In this document: piece after piece, positions 50,486-62,290 of the stretch | Numbering within the stretch: the first letter of the stretch is position 1 | How the letters are laid out: each line of letters begins with the position of its first letter | Source of the DNA: Adiantum capillus-veneris | Taxonomy: Eukaryota; Streptophyta; Polypodiopsida; Polypodiales; Pteridaceae | DNA: 64,000 nucleotides | Direction: 5' to 3' | Assembly (NCBI GenBank): GCA_014529385.2 | Contig: CM043954.1 | Location: forward strand, 96,055,247 to 96,119,246 | Notes under the pieces: generated by a model | What the model was told of the DNA's origin: nothing | Seen by the model: only the letters and a program-made list of their open reading frames with translations | Databases searched by the model: none | Made by a program: the position numbers and the translations under genes

Positions 50486-51738
50486 ATGAATTTTGACCCA
50501 GGAACAATGCAAATGTTTCAAGCATTTGCAATATTTATGCAACAACAACATGCCACCTAAAGAAGGGAGATTTCAACAACCAAAGCCATACAAGTGGTTG
50601 TCAATAGAATGGATCAATTCAATGGAAAAGATGTAACCAAGTACTTGTACACGTATGTGAAGGAGATGGAGCCGCATCACGTATTAGAATGTGAGATGAT
50701 TCAAAGCTTTGAGCTAGTTTGTTGCTGCTCCAAAAATTAGGGAACATGTTAGGGCAATTAAAGATGGGCATGGGAGAGGAATCTGAGAGAGTGATCAAAA
50801 GGTTATTCTTAGAATGGGTAGTCAAGCCAAAGCAAGGACTATCAACAATAATAAAGCTACTCACGGAATTAGAGTGGCACTATGCACAACTCACTAGGAT
50901 AGAAAAGGCCACTCTAGATGCAGAGAAGAAAGATCTTTTCTTACAAGATGCAGGTAAAGAGTTTCAAGAAAATTTGAAGCTTCTTCTTGAAGATAAACAT
51001 GGTGAGCAAGGACTAAAGACCAACTGGAATGAGGTTGAAGGTGTTGTCTCACTGCTTGCCAAATGACAAAGAAGAAGGGACAAGATGGTAGCAAACACTA
51101 CAAGTCCTTGCACCTCAACTTCTGACAAAATGGTAAATCCTACTTTTATAGCTCCTAAGTTTGACGAGTCCATGATAGATGAGCTGGTGAAGGGAATGCG
51201 TGACTTGAAGGTGAAGCTTGCAAAGCTTGAAGAAAAGTCCAACCATCAGGGCCACTTCCTAGGTAAAGACAATAGCCCAAAGAACAGTTTGTTAATATAT
51301 GTATTTGGTGTGATAGTATAGACCCTGTAAGAAGGGATTCTGATAGTTTTAGTGATGCTTTGACAAAAGATGTTGTCTTTTTCAAGGATGGTAAAATCCA
51401 CTTAAGAGAGACAGGTCTACCCTTGAGAACTAGCTTTCGGAAGGGGGAAATGCAAACGTTAGTTGAAGATATGGCAGCTAATCATGCCACCTCTTTAGTT
51501 GAGGTAGCTACTTATGGAGTAAAAATTGAGCATCTTAGTGATGAAGAGGTGAGTAATCATCATGGTTGACTTTGGCCAAATTTCATGGAAATAGCTAAAA
51601 GGGAAAAAGAGATTCTACATAAAGCAGGTGATTGCATACGTCTAGAAATAGGGTGGAGCGATCCAGTGGATTCAATGTCTGTGCATGCCTACATTACAAA
51701 CTACCAAAGCCATGAAGCCATTGTAGAAGAAAAGCAGA
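50486..51738 (+). pseudogene. G5 gypsy-type gag relic
   Basis: This starts MNFDPGTMQMFQAFAIFMQQ at ATG 50486. Segments in shifting frames follow: MDQFNGKDVTKYL, LELEWHYAQLTRIEKATLDA-type repeats, DLFLQDAGKEFQENLKLLLE, HGEQGLKTNWNEVEGVVSLL, and SMIDELVKGMRDLKVKLAKL. A degenerate zinc-knuckle region follows, then SDALTKDVVFFKDGKIHLRE and GWSDPVDSMSVHAYI. This order matches a known plant gypsy Gag type, though the identification rests on memory of the family. At least four frameshifts and stops are present. The relic stops abruptly against copia-C near 51738. Confidence 0.6.
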
Positions 51739-51739
51739 T

Positions 51740-53006
51740 CAGCAGGATTTTCTGTGGTGTGAACTTTGACAAGTTGAAGTTGCTTATCCTCGAGCATTTC
51801 CCTGATGAAATGATACTTCACATCCACATGCTTTGTCTTTGAGTGATAAACTGGATTGCGAGCCAATTGTATAGCACTTTGACTATCACAATATAACACA
51901 GGCATCTCTTCTTTGATTCCCAAATCTGTTACTAGTCCATTAAGCCAAATTGATTCTTTGCATGCCTCTGATGCTGCAACATATTCAGCCTCTGTAGTAG
52001 ACTGAGTAACACAATCTTGTAATCTAGAACGCCATGATACTACTCCACCAGCCAATGTAAAGACATACCCTGACGTAGACCTTCAGTTGTCTAAGTCACC
52101 TGCATAATCTGCGTCTGTAAAAACCTTTACACTTAGCTCCTGACTCCCATAGCATATACGCATACTCTTTGTAGCTTTCAGGTATCTCAATATTCCTTTC
52201 ACTGCCTCCCAATGTTTCTTGCCTGGGTTTGACATGTATCGACTTACTACTCCCACTACAAATGCAATGTCTGGGCGAGTAGCAATCATTGCATACATCA
52301 AACTACCCACTGCAGACGCATATGGAATCTTATCCATTTCAGCCTGCTCTTCCTCAGACACAGGATAATCTTGTTTGCTAAGTTTCACATATGGTGGCAA
52401 TGGAACACTCAGTGCCTTTCCCTTCTCCATATTGAAATGTTGCAAAACCTTGTCAATATGCTCTGTTTGAGATAACCAAATCAAACCATCTGGAGGTGTA
52501 GAATTACTCAAAGCTGTGCGAAAAGTGTCCCAACTTTCCAGCAATGTGATCAACAGGAACATAGCTCTAACAGGTTCATCAAACTTGACACCTTGAGCTG
52601 ACAACTGACTATAGATTGTGTTGAATTCATTCAGATGATTGGACATAGGTGTCCCTTCTTTCATCTTCAAGTCAACAAGCTTTTTAAGCCAGTATACCTG
52701 TGAAGCTGCACTCTGCTTCTCATAAAGATCACTCAGCTTTAACCATGCTTGATAAGCCGACAGCTCGTCTGCTACATTGAAGTAAACGCTTTCTGCCAAA
52801 GTTAGCATAATGGTAGAAAGTGCCAATTCATCCATTTTGTTCCATTCATCTTCGTCCATATCTTCTGGTTTTATCCCCTTGAGCTTTATAGGTTTTATCT
52901 TCTTCTTTTGTACCAACACGTGCCAAATCTGCTTCTTCCACAATGGGAAATTGGTTCCATCTAGCTTCTTGATATTGTAAAGAGCAGTGTCCTGTGATCC
53001 AGCCAT
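51740..53006 (-). pseudogene. copia-C: Gag fused in frame to RT end and RNase H
   Basis: The ORF starts at ATG 53006 (MAGSQDTALYNIKKLDGTNF). Residues 1-174 are copia Gag (ALSTIMLTLAESVYFNVADE, ASQVYWLKKLVDLKMKEG, LLESWDTFRTALSNST). At about 52484 it passes in frame into the RT C-terminus (QTEHIDKVLQHFNMEKGKAL), then RNase H (PYASAVGSLMYAMIATRPDI, FTDADYAGDLDN). Zinc knuckle, protease, integrase and most of RT, including the YxDD box, are deleted. A TGA at 52083 (CGA expected) interrupts it; the frame resumes as SWRSRLQDCVTQSTTEAEY to TKHVDVKYHFIREML and ends at the junction with G5. Confidence 0.85.
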
Positions 53007-54091
53007 AGCTACGCTTCACAGTAGTTTACTTTCCTGGGAAAAATTCGGTAGAGTTTCCCGTGTAAACTGACCTCTGAACCAATATCAACCTGTCAAATGA
53101 ACCAAGAAAGCTTCAGATTTTGCAGAAATTTTGGCAGAGTCTTTTTTGTAAAATGACTCTGGTGTACTAAAAAACAGACCAAAAAACAGCTCAAAAAACC
53201 ACTGTCTCTCTAACACTGTAAGCTGTGGGTAAACCTGTCCTGCACCTGTACTGTCTTTGACTGTCCTGTCACTATCTTGTAAGCATAGACTGCGACAATG
53301 CCTCAACGGTAGTAAAGCAAAGATGCAATCCCAACTGTCTAACTCACAGTCAATACATCCTAGCTGCCTATCTAAGGGTGCTCGAGGGATCGCTCCAAGA
53401 CCTGTATCACCGAAAGGATCTCAACATTCGAGAATCCCCCAGCTCAATAAAACCTCACTCGACCCTCAACAAAGGCTGCAGTAAATCTGACAGTACATAG
53501 ACTTCCCACAAAGTCATACATCCACAAATTTCCCATTGTATGCTGTAACCGCTGCGGCGGTTGTTTGCTACGTGACTCACAGCCAGCAAACCCTCAACAG
53601 ACATACATTATCTTTGCCAATACATCCCATGTGGAAGTACCTGCAATGTCAAGATGAAATCTGGAATATCAAGCAGCAAACACAAGCTACCTGATGAACT
53701 AGTGGATGTCACCTACAGTCTGTGTGTAGATGCGCCCGTGTCGTATGTGACACGCCTCCAAGAACTGTGAGCCGTCCTTCGATGTGTAGACAGCCACAAA
53801 TCAACACTCTGGGAGTGTCGATATCCTCAACACCTGCAGTCGTAGGCCAAAAACCCCAAATTTGCAGAGTCGGATCTGCACCCGTCGAGACCACGTAGTC
53901 GAAAATGGCCTGCGCAGACCTTTGTCGAAGCCAAACGGTGGCCGAGATGACCTCAGAATGAAATTCTGACAACACCAAGCCCTACGAACTTACCCACAAG
54001 ATTTGGGGCCGTGTCTTTGCCTGTCAAATTTCACTCCAATCTGAGCTGGTGACTCTAGCCTCGTGCAGTGCTGCCCCGAGCCTCGATCTGA
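53007..54091 (-). other. copia-C leader, no gene recognised
   Basis: About 1.1 kb between the primer-binding site and the gag ATG, unusually long for copia. No ORF in it resembles a known protein. It may contain an older insertion. Confidence 0.5.
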
Positions 54092-54346
54092 GCTCTGATA
54101 CCAGTTGAAGGAGTACGAGCGGAAGTGCGACGCGAGAGAGAGTGCGAGAAGAAGAGCACGACGATATGGTGAACTCGCTCTACTGTAATGTGTAGAGCAT
54201 AGTGAGTTCTTATTAGGTTTTAACAAAAGAATATGTGTACATACCTGGCGGCACGCCCACTTACTTGGGCGACCACATTGGGCTTTATACCCCAACACTT
54301 ATCACCTACTCCAAGCTTGTGAGAAGGGAGGCCTACACCAACAACT
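54092..54346 (-). repeat. copia-C primer-binding site and partial LTR
   Basis: The minus strand reads TGGTATCAGAGC (54092-54103, initiator tRNA-Met site). Two bases further the LTR edge TGAAGGAGTACG starts at 54106. The LTR runs right to 54346, where copia-B begins, so its other end is lost or lies beyond. Confidence 0.7.
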
Positions 54347-54836
54347 TGTTAGGAAATAAGACGTAGCTAAATAGATAATTGAGTAGATTACTTAATGGAA
54401 AGAGACAGATTTACATACACGAGATTATAGAGTAGAGTGAGAGAGAGAGAGTACACATGATATACGTGGTTCACCCAATGTGGGCTACGTCCACGGGAAA
54501 GCAGCCACTCAATGGCTTTAGTACTTCAAAACAAGAAGTAGTTTACAAAGGGATTATACCCTTTTGGAGCTCCTGCCTTGCTTCACTCTCACCTCCTCAC
54601 ACTCACCCTGTTGCATCAACTTCACACTATATAACGTGTGTAGAAATGGCCTCCTTTTATAGGCCAAAAGGGTTGCCCTCTCTTATGAGAGGCAGCCATG
54701 TGTAGCCGCCCTTGTGTGAATAAGTTCAAATCGGACCCTCCAATCCGCCCATGTGTGGCCGCCCTTGTGTAGACAAATCCGCTTTTGAATTCGGCCACCG
54801 GCCATTGACTTCGGACCACCGGCCACCGGCCAACCG
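54347..54836 (-). repeat. copia-B truncated 3' LTR
   Basis: It matches the first ~490 bases (plus-strand view) of the copia-A LTR and breaks inside the GC-rich minisatellite. The three bases CCG are shared by both sides of the break. Confidence 0.88.
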
Positions 54837-56642
54837 CCCAAAGCTCAAGCGGTAGGCCTGCATGTAGCTGCATGCTTCGTGCTCGCTCCATGATTGTCCT
54901 GTTCATCCTTTCGGAAATCCCATTTTGTTGAGGTGTCCTTGGGGTTGTCCGTTGCCTCCGAATGCCATTGCTATCAGAAAAGCTTTCAAAAACTTGGCTG
55001 CAATATTCGCCTCCATTGTCGGATCTGAGGCATTGAACCTTGGTACCTGTTTTATTCTCCACAAAGGCTTTCCACCTTTGAAATATGGAAAATACATCGG
55101 ATTTATTCTTCATGATATAAACCCATGTTTTTCTAGTCGCATCGTCTATGAATGTTACAAAGTACAATGAGCCACCAAGTGATGGTGTACTTGCAGGACC
55201 CCAAACATCAGAATGAACCAACTCAAGTTTTTATTTTTTCTTTCATTTCCTGATTTTTGAAATTTTACCCTCTTTTGTTTACCACAAACACAATCTTCAC
55301 AGAACTCTAAGTCCACTTCTTTCAAACCTAGTAGAAGCTTCTTTGTTTGAAGGATTTCCATTCCTTTGGCACTCATATGCCCAAGTCGGCAGTGCCACAC
55401 CGCAATGTCAACTTCTGTAGTTGCTACACAAGTTGAAGGTTGCGTGCTAACAGTACACAAGTAAAGTGTACCGACTTTTTCTCCCTTGGCAACCACCAAC
55501 GATCCCTTTGAGATCTTCCACCGTTTGTTTCCGAATGCAATGTTGTGACCTTCATCGTCCAATTGTCCTGTAGAGATCAAATTTTTGCGAAGAGAAGGAA
55601 CATGCCTAACATCTTTAAGCTTCTATTCATTTTTGTTAGTAGTTTTGATAGAAACTGTACCTTTGCCGCCAACAATCGCACAAGCTTCATCATCTCCCAA
55701 GTATACATACCCAAAATTACCTTTGGTGTAATCTTGGAAATGTTGCTTGTGTGGTGTCGCATGGAATGAAGCCCCAGAATCTACTATCCAAGAATTAGAC
55801 ACATTGTCTAATGAGAGAATTAGAGCATCTTGCTCTGCCACATTGGCCTCCGATGTTGGCTTGTTGTCTTGAGACTCACTCTCCTTCTTCTTCTTGGACC
55901 AGAAATCCTTCTTGACGTTGCCCTTCTTGCCGCAGTTCCAACATTCAAGAACTGACTTTGTGCGTAACTTGCTTCGTCTTGAGCGATCACGACCCTTTTG
56001 GTTTTTGAACCTCTCCTTAGGCCTTCCTCTTGTTTCCACTGACAGTACAACACTTGATGATTCTCCTGTGCTTCTCCTTCGTATTTCCTCGCTTAGGAGA
56101 ACACCCACAACATCATCAAACTTAAGAGTATTTGTGCCAGAGGTAGAATTACTTACAGCCATCACAAGGCTGTCCCAACTATCCGGTAGAGATGATAGTA
56201 TAAGGAGGGCTCGCCCTACGTCATCGAAATTGATTTTCACCGATCGAAGTTGACTTATGTTTGTGTTTAAGTCATTTAGGTGTTCTGCAACTGAACCATT
56301 CTTTGCCATCTTTAGATTGAACAAGCGCTTCATAAGAAATACCTTATTGGATGCCGATGGTTTGTCGTAGAAGTCGTCAAGTGACTTCATCAAGTCCTCC
56401 GTGGTCTTCATCTCTAAAACATTGAAGGCCACCGTTGACGCCAAGCTTAACCGGATTGTTCCCAGTGCCTTTCGATCAAGGACAATCCATGCTTCATTTG
56501 CCATCGTTGAGGGCTTCTTTGCAAGACCCCCTAGTGGCAAATAGAGGTCCTTCTAGTAGAGATACTCTTCAATTTGCATCTTCCAATGTTGGTAGTTTTT
56601 TCCGTTGAACTTCTCAATCTTGAGCTTCCCTTCCTCTGCCAT
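54837..56642 (-). pseudogene. copia-B gag, protease and partial integrase
   Basis: ATG at 56640-56642 (MAEEGKLKIEKF). A TAG at 56553-56555 replaces the CAG found in copia-A (44739-44741). Gag continues with LGTIRLSLASTVAFN and a damaged knuckle in which His is replaced by Asn (CWNCGKKGNVKKDF, last Cys also lost). Protease IVDSGASFHAT, an integrase zinc module (CRLGHMSAKGM...CEDCVCGKQ) and the core (LRSDNGGEY) follow. A frame change lies near 55620 and another near 55215. The integrase runs in frame into LTR sequence at the deletion. Confidence 0.88.
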
Positions 56643-56694
56643 AACTCCCACTCAATTCAAGGAATCCTTTCCTTGAGATAATTTAGCTACGGGC

Positions 56695-56713
56695 AAACCT
56701 TGCTCTGATACCA
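56695..56713 (-). promoter_or_regulatory. copia-B primer-binding site (initiator tRNA-Met)
   Basis: The minus strand reads TGGTATCAGAGCAAGGTTT, identical to copia-A. Confidence 0.9.
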
Positions 56714-56715
56714 GT

Positions 56716-57437
56716 TGTTAGAAAATAAGACGCAGCTAAATAGATAATTGAGTAGATTACTTAATGGAGAGAGACAGATTTACATACACGAGATTATAGA
56801 GTAGAGTGAGAGAGAGAGAGAGTACACACGATATACGTGGTTCACCCAATGTGGGCTACGTCCACGGGAAAGCAGCCACTCAATGGCTTTAGTACTTCAA
56901 AACAAGAAGTAGTTTACAAAGGGATTATACCCTTTTGGAGCTCCCACCTTGCTTCACTCTCACCACCTCACACTCACCTTGTTGCATCAACTTCACACTA
57001 TATAATGTGTGTAGAAATGGCCTCCTTTTATAGGCCAAAAGGGCTGCCCTCTCTTATGAGAGGCAGCCATGTGTAGCCGCCCTTGTGTGAATAAGTCCAA
57101 ATTGGACCCTCCAATCCGCCCATGTGTGGCCACCCTTGTGTAGACAAATCCGCTTTTGAATTTGGCCACCGGCCACCGGCCATTGACCACCGCCATTGAC
57201 TACCGGCCATCGGCCAACCGATGGTTGTTTTTCGACCACTTTCCGGCCGCCGTGCGGCCATAATATTCTGGTCATAATATTGACAAAAGTTGCCCCTGAT
57301 TTTTGGCCGTGAAAATTTTGGTTTCCGGCGAGTGATTTTCCTTTACGCACGATGGCTTCTCCTCATAATGGGTGCCTTACAAATGTGCGCTTTTACCACA
57401 TAAAATTACAAGGGTAAATTAGGCTCCATACTTGACA
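56716..57437 (-). repeat. copia-B 5' LTR
   Basis: Same family as the copia-A LTRs, with a contracted minisatellite near 57165-57215 and a ~30-bp loss near 57270. It ends TTGACA instead of TTAACA. Confidence 0.9.
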
Positions 57438-60400
57438 AAAATCTTGGCCTTGTGATGCAAATCCAACCAAGAGCCAAGCTTCAATGCATGCTCATCTCCT
57501 GTACCATGCTAATTACTAAGCTAAGCTATGCTAATATGAGTGATTATGTGAGGAGATGTACATCTTTCTTGTAAGAATACTCCTACTTCCTCTCAATCTA
57601 CTCTCATACCCTGCTAGCTCTCACCATCTTCGAAGGTGTGTGAGGTCTTGGGTCTGAGATCGGGGATAATTGATGTTGTGTTTGCTAAGTGTTTTGCTTA
57701 GTGCATGAAGCTTTCATCTTCATTGCACTAGCTAGTCTTGAAGGAACACAAAGAATTGTATTGTACAATGTCTCTCTTGATGGGAAAAACCATAGTACAA
57801 AGCCTTTTGGAGGGGAGACTGGCTCCATGCAAATCCGGTCCTCAACTGTTGTCAATAGCTTAATTTCTCTCTCTTTTGAAAGTATTGTTCATGCTATCTA
57901 ACTAGGTGTTATGCTTTTTGTTGCTCTCTCCACCCAAGCACTCTTGTAATTCTCATTAGGAATTTGTTCTAATGAAATGCCCACTATGTTCATGCTAATT
58001 TCCGCTACACACAAGTTTTTAGGCCATTAAATGTTACACGGATCAAGGTGAAGTTTATTCATGATAATGTGAGCTCAAGATGAAGAGAGGGGTGAGAACA
58101 TCTGCCTGATTTTTTCTGTTTCCTTTTCAAATTTCAAAATACACTTAGTGCTTGATTTCTTGTGATTCCATGAATCAAGGCATTAGCATTCAGGTGAGAC
58201 TCCGCATGAGAGAAAGTGTGTCCGCGAAAGACTATGGGTGTGGTAGAATGTGCATTTTTTTCGTAGATTGGAACATTGTGTGTGTCATAGATTCTCAATG
58301 TGTGTGTGAATCGTTGATCTCAAGAACCAATGGATGATTTTCGATGAAATTCACGACCGAACTGGACCATGAAACGGGAAATATGCATTATCCCATAATG
58401 TCTATGGTCAATCTGCATAGCAAAAGACCTAACTTTCTTGTGCTCGGACCTTTGAAATGCAGCCATTGCATAGTGAGAGCGAGACTAGAGACCGAGAAAT
58501 GTAGACTCGGGAGACATCGGGTGGTGGACTTGCCAATAGTATGGGTCGTGTGTGCAATTTTTTTTAAACCAGTGGTGTGAAGTGACAGGCCACTGTGAGT
58601 AGGCAAAGGTAATATTGTTGATGATGGGCCAGCATTAACAATTGAACCGAGCCTCGTTGTTGATTATTGAATGGAACAAATAGCACAAACTCAGCAGATT
58701 TGGTGTGTGGTGCCTCATGAGTTGCTGTTGCCAATAAGAGATAAGCAGGGAATATCTCCAACATTGTGTGGGTCAAGTGGCCATCAATGGCTTTGTCTGT
58801 GACCTATGGGTCATGTTGATTCAACAAGCATGTGGCTAAGCCAAGCAAGTGCATCGACAAAAAGCTACCAATGTTATGATGGTGTAGAGCATGAGCTGCG
58901 AGGAATGGCATATGTGTGATAATAGATAGGGGGCGTGTGCCATGGCCTGATTTATCAATCAATCCAACTTACAAGGCTTGGGTGGTGGGTCTGCAGACTA
59001 GCGAGCATAGCAGGGCAAGAGAGATGTTGGAGAGGGGGAATGGGGAACACACCTCACACACACACAACTGCCTCTATATAGCTCAGGGTATTCACAACAC
59101 CCCTGTCCTCTCAAAAACACCTTCAAAAAAAGCAACTCACACTAGCAAGGCCTCGCCTGCACTTCTCCCAACGCACACACGATTTGCACAATCCTCAGAC
59201 AACGAGCACACCAATCTTGCCTGCTTCCGGCTCTTCCACAACTCAACACCTCTCTCTCTTTCTCTCTCACACAGACAGGGGGCCCGGGGGGGCACACACG
59301 CTCACACACACCGGCACCACACACCCTGGAGACGAGCAAAGAAGAAAGGGTGGAAGGGGGGAGAGATGACGCCAAAACCGGCAAGGACAATTTCTCCCTC
59401 AAAGAGAAAAAACACCAAGTACAACATCCATATGACCTGCTCTTGGCCGCACCATAGCCATCACTGTTTCACACAGAGGGGAACACACCTCCCTCCAAAC
59501 TCGCATCCATCGGCACACGCCTCGACGAAAAATCCACCGTTTGCTTCGCTCCGCCCGTAGCTCCTCCTCGTTTTTTTTCCCCTTCTTTTGTAACTTGGAC
59601 CTTAGTTTTGAAGCTCAACCCTACTTTTTTTTCTTTTTTCAACTCCAGCCACCCCTTCCCTTTTTCATTTACAAAACAAAGAGAGCTCCAACATTTGATT
59701 CACGTGCCGTCGGTGCTACACGTGTTCGGGTTCGCCCAACACTCCTCTCGTGAAGTTACCCTTTGCCAAATTCACACCTAGAGAGCTTTTCCACATTCGG
59801 AATATTTCCCATCCTTTTACCGCAGTCGCCCCCTTGGAAACAAATCAAGTTCGCCCCCCCTCTGCCGTGATTGTCCGTCAACTTGAAGTGGGTGCACCCC
59901 GATGCCCCTGACTTCAATCGACGAGCCGAAAATTTTGGCTGACTCCTCACATTGCATGAAACTTTCCAAAACTCTAGCGAGCTCAAAAAATTCATGTCGG
60001 CACGCCCACCGATGAGCACATACCCGATCCCCGACAAATATTCCATAAGCCATAGTTTGCTCGTCTGAGCTCCGAATGGCAATCCAAAAAGACTGGCATG
60101 CTCCACAGCTCAAGCTTGACATGCGTATCCACTGATCCCAGTTTTCGCCACCTTTTTGTACCTGCCCTGCTCGTCGGAGATTTGCAAAGCATTCCATCTT
60201 CGAACAATCATAACTTTCACACCCGGACTCCGTTTGAGGAGCCGTTTGGACCAACTTGCAAAGCATCTTGAAGACCATATTGTAGAGCATCAAATCCGCA
60301 TCTCGGCCACCTTTACCTATCATCCCAATTGCCAACCAGTCTGGGGCCTTTTTGGCCTAAAAAATTGCATCACGTATACATCTGCGCTACCACTTGCCTG

Positions 60401-60690
60401 TGTCCAAGGCCTTCATTCCTGCTTTTGCCCTTTGCCATGCACCTGGTAGCATACACATCATTGCATTACACACTTCCTAGCACATACCAACTTTGGTTGC
60501 ACCATCATTGCCCACCCCCTTGTTGAACATTCATGTTCAACCACAAAGAGGCTTATTTCACTAAAAGCTGCCACACAATAACAAACTCTCTGCACATCAC
60601 AAAACCACCTAACATATGTACAAAACCTGGCATTTGCTACCCGTTGCCTTTGTTTATGTGGGTTGCCCAACCCCCTGCTTTACTACCTGC
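57438..60690. other. non-coding region, no gene recognised
   Basis: Contains a + strand TATA-like element CTATATAG near 59074-59081 and CA- and CT-rich stretches (59055-59310) with a G/C run at 59278-59292. Around 59820-60335 a minus-strand open frame of 172 codons has no recognisable domain. Minus-strand purine tracts near 59825-59870 could mark an LTR boundary, but no pair was found. Confidence 0.5.
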
Positions 60691-62290
60691 CATCATCCAT
60701 CTGGATCAAACACTGGGCATTGATCCCCTCCATCCACCTGCCACAACCTCCCATAGTGTTGCATCCCAGTGCATAGCCAATCATCCACATAATTTTCCCT
60801 TGGCATGCTTCCAATGCTCCGAGCATTCATAAGCATATTGTCCACTTCCAAAAAAACACCACCAAAAGCATCACCGCTTCCATCAGACATATCATCATTG
60901 ACATGAAACATACCATGCCCTACCTCCCAACCATATAACGCAAGATCCTCCTCAAGCAAATGTCGTACCTGCTCCGACAGCCCACTGCATAGCTGCTTTT
61001 ATCAACATACTATACAAAGTTTGGACACAATCTGGGAATCCGCATCACATGCCATAGAGTCACCTGAGTGCATAGGAAACACCTCTATCTTTGGCTCCAC
61101 ACTCGCCTTCACACCTGCCATGCACTCAACTCCAACATCATCAAGATCTCCCTCATCAATCGGCCCCATCTAGGTCGATAAGCACCACTTGCTTGTCGGC
61201 TTCCATCACCTGCTCTTCAAGCATCTCTTCTACTGCTGCATCATGCTCCATCAAGGAAGAGAGAAACTCATTCTCTATCGCATTATCCTCATCTTGATCT
61301 TCATCCATAAGCAAGGCCACCTTGTCATTCTTGGCAAAACCCTGTACCTGATGCACCACCACGGCACACTCCACTGCCACTTTCATTAGCATGGCCATTA
61401 ACATGGCACTGCACATCACCTTCACCTGCATATCATCCCTTGTAGGCCTAGACTGCTTCATTTGATCTCCACTAGGCATCTTGGCTTGCACTTCATACTG
61501 ATCCTTGCACACATTCACTGTCTCTCCACTCACATGCAAGAGGTCGAACTCATCATACCTGGATTGAGACGACTCCGTCTCCCAACTCGTGTCTGTGTCT
61601 ATAGAACTATCATCACTCGACCCACTCTCCTCTTCCGTTTCAAGCTCATGAATCTCCTCTAGCTTCACCACTTCGAACTCGTCTGCAAACCGTACATTTT
61701 GACCTTTACCACACTTCAATGGAGCTTCTACAACCACACTTGAACTTGGTAGCACGTCCTTTCTGGAACTACCTGTACATCCTCCACAATTGGAGCCACC
61801 CTAATTGGCATTCTCGGCATTGGAACCATCGTGTATTTCTATAGCCACATAACCCGCGGTTCCCCTCACACATGCACTTCTCTTTGAACCATCCTTGGCT
61901 CGACTACCACAGCATCAACCTCCTCTGGGATCACGACACCTAGCAAACCCTGTCTAGCTTCACGCTTCTTGAGAATCTTCTTGGTTCCCCCTTTCGCTAG
62001 AGCCACCGCTTCTTCGTATGACACCGGGCCGTCTATCTCAACCTTGTCGCGCACTTCCTCATGCAGGCAATCCATGAATTTCCTCAGCTTTAAAAACCCA
62101 ACATTCTCAGCAGTAGTTACCTTTATCAGCTTTCTCCAAAGGACCTCAAACTCCCATAGGAACGCTTGAAAATCCGCTTCCAAGCCTTGCTTCAAATTGT
62201 CCAGCCTTCTCTTTACTTCATCCAACTGCGCATCTGCTACATATTTTCTTCGAAAAGCCGCTTCCAGTGCTTCCTAAAGGGGAGTTCTCA
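60691..62290 (-). pseudogene. gypsy gag relic
   Basis: The clearest part is 61866-62280 on the minus strand: EALEAAFRRKYVADAQLDEV, then FQAFLWEFEVLWRKLIKV, ENVGFLKLRKFMDCLHEEVR and VEIDGPVSYEEAVALAKGG. This is the pattern of a retrotransposon Gag core (arm, EF-L helix, KFM-CL segment, ID-P motif). Downstream, in another frame, an acidic linker follows (61156-61755: KLEEIHELETEEESGSSDDS), and possibly more to 60691. No zinc knuckle or pol is recognisable. Frameshifts separate the parts. Confidence 0.6.

Larger units (their letters stand above)
54347..57437 (-). mobile_element. copia-B: deleted sibling of copia-A
   Basis: The right LTR is at 56716-57437 and a truncated left LTR at 54347-54836, both of the copia-A family. 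Between them lie gag, protease and the integrase start. A deletion joins the middle of the left LTR to the integrase at 54834-54836, removing the rest of integrase, RT, RNase H and the LTR end. Flanks (CAACT and AAAAT) do not match, so no target duplication was found. Confidence 0.9.

Noticed and set aside
54347..57437. Target duplication flanking copia-B
   Set aside because: CAACT on the left and AAAAT on the right do not match; boundaries may have been altered by recombination.
59817..60335. 172-codon minus-strand ORF as a gene
   Set aside because: No recognised domain, odd composition, and two overlapping frames equally open; it may be an LTR or leader read through.
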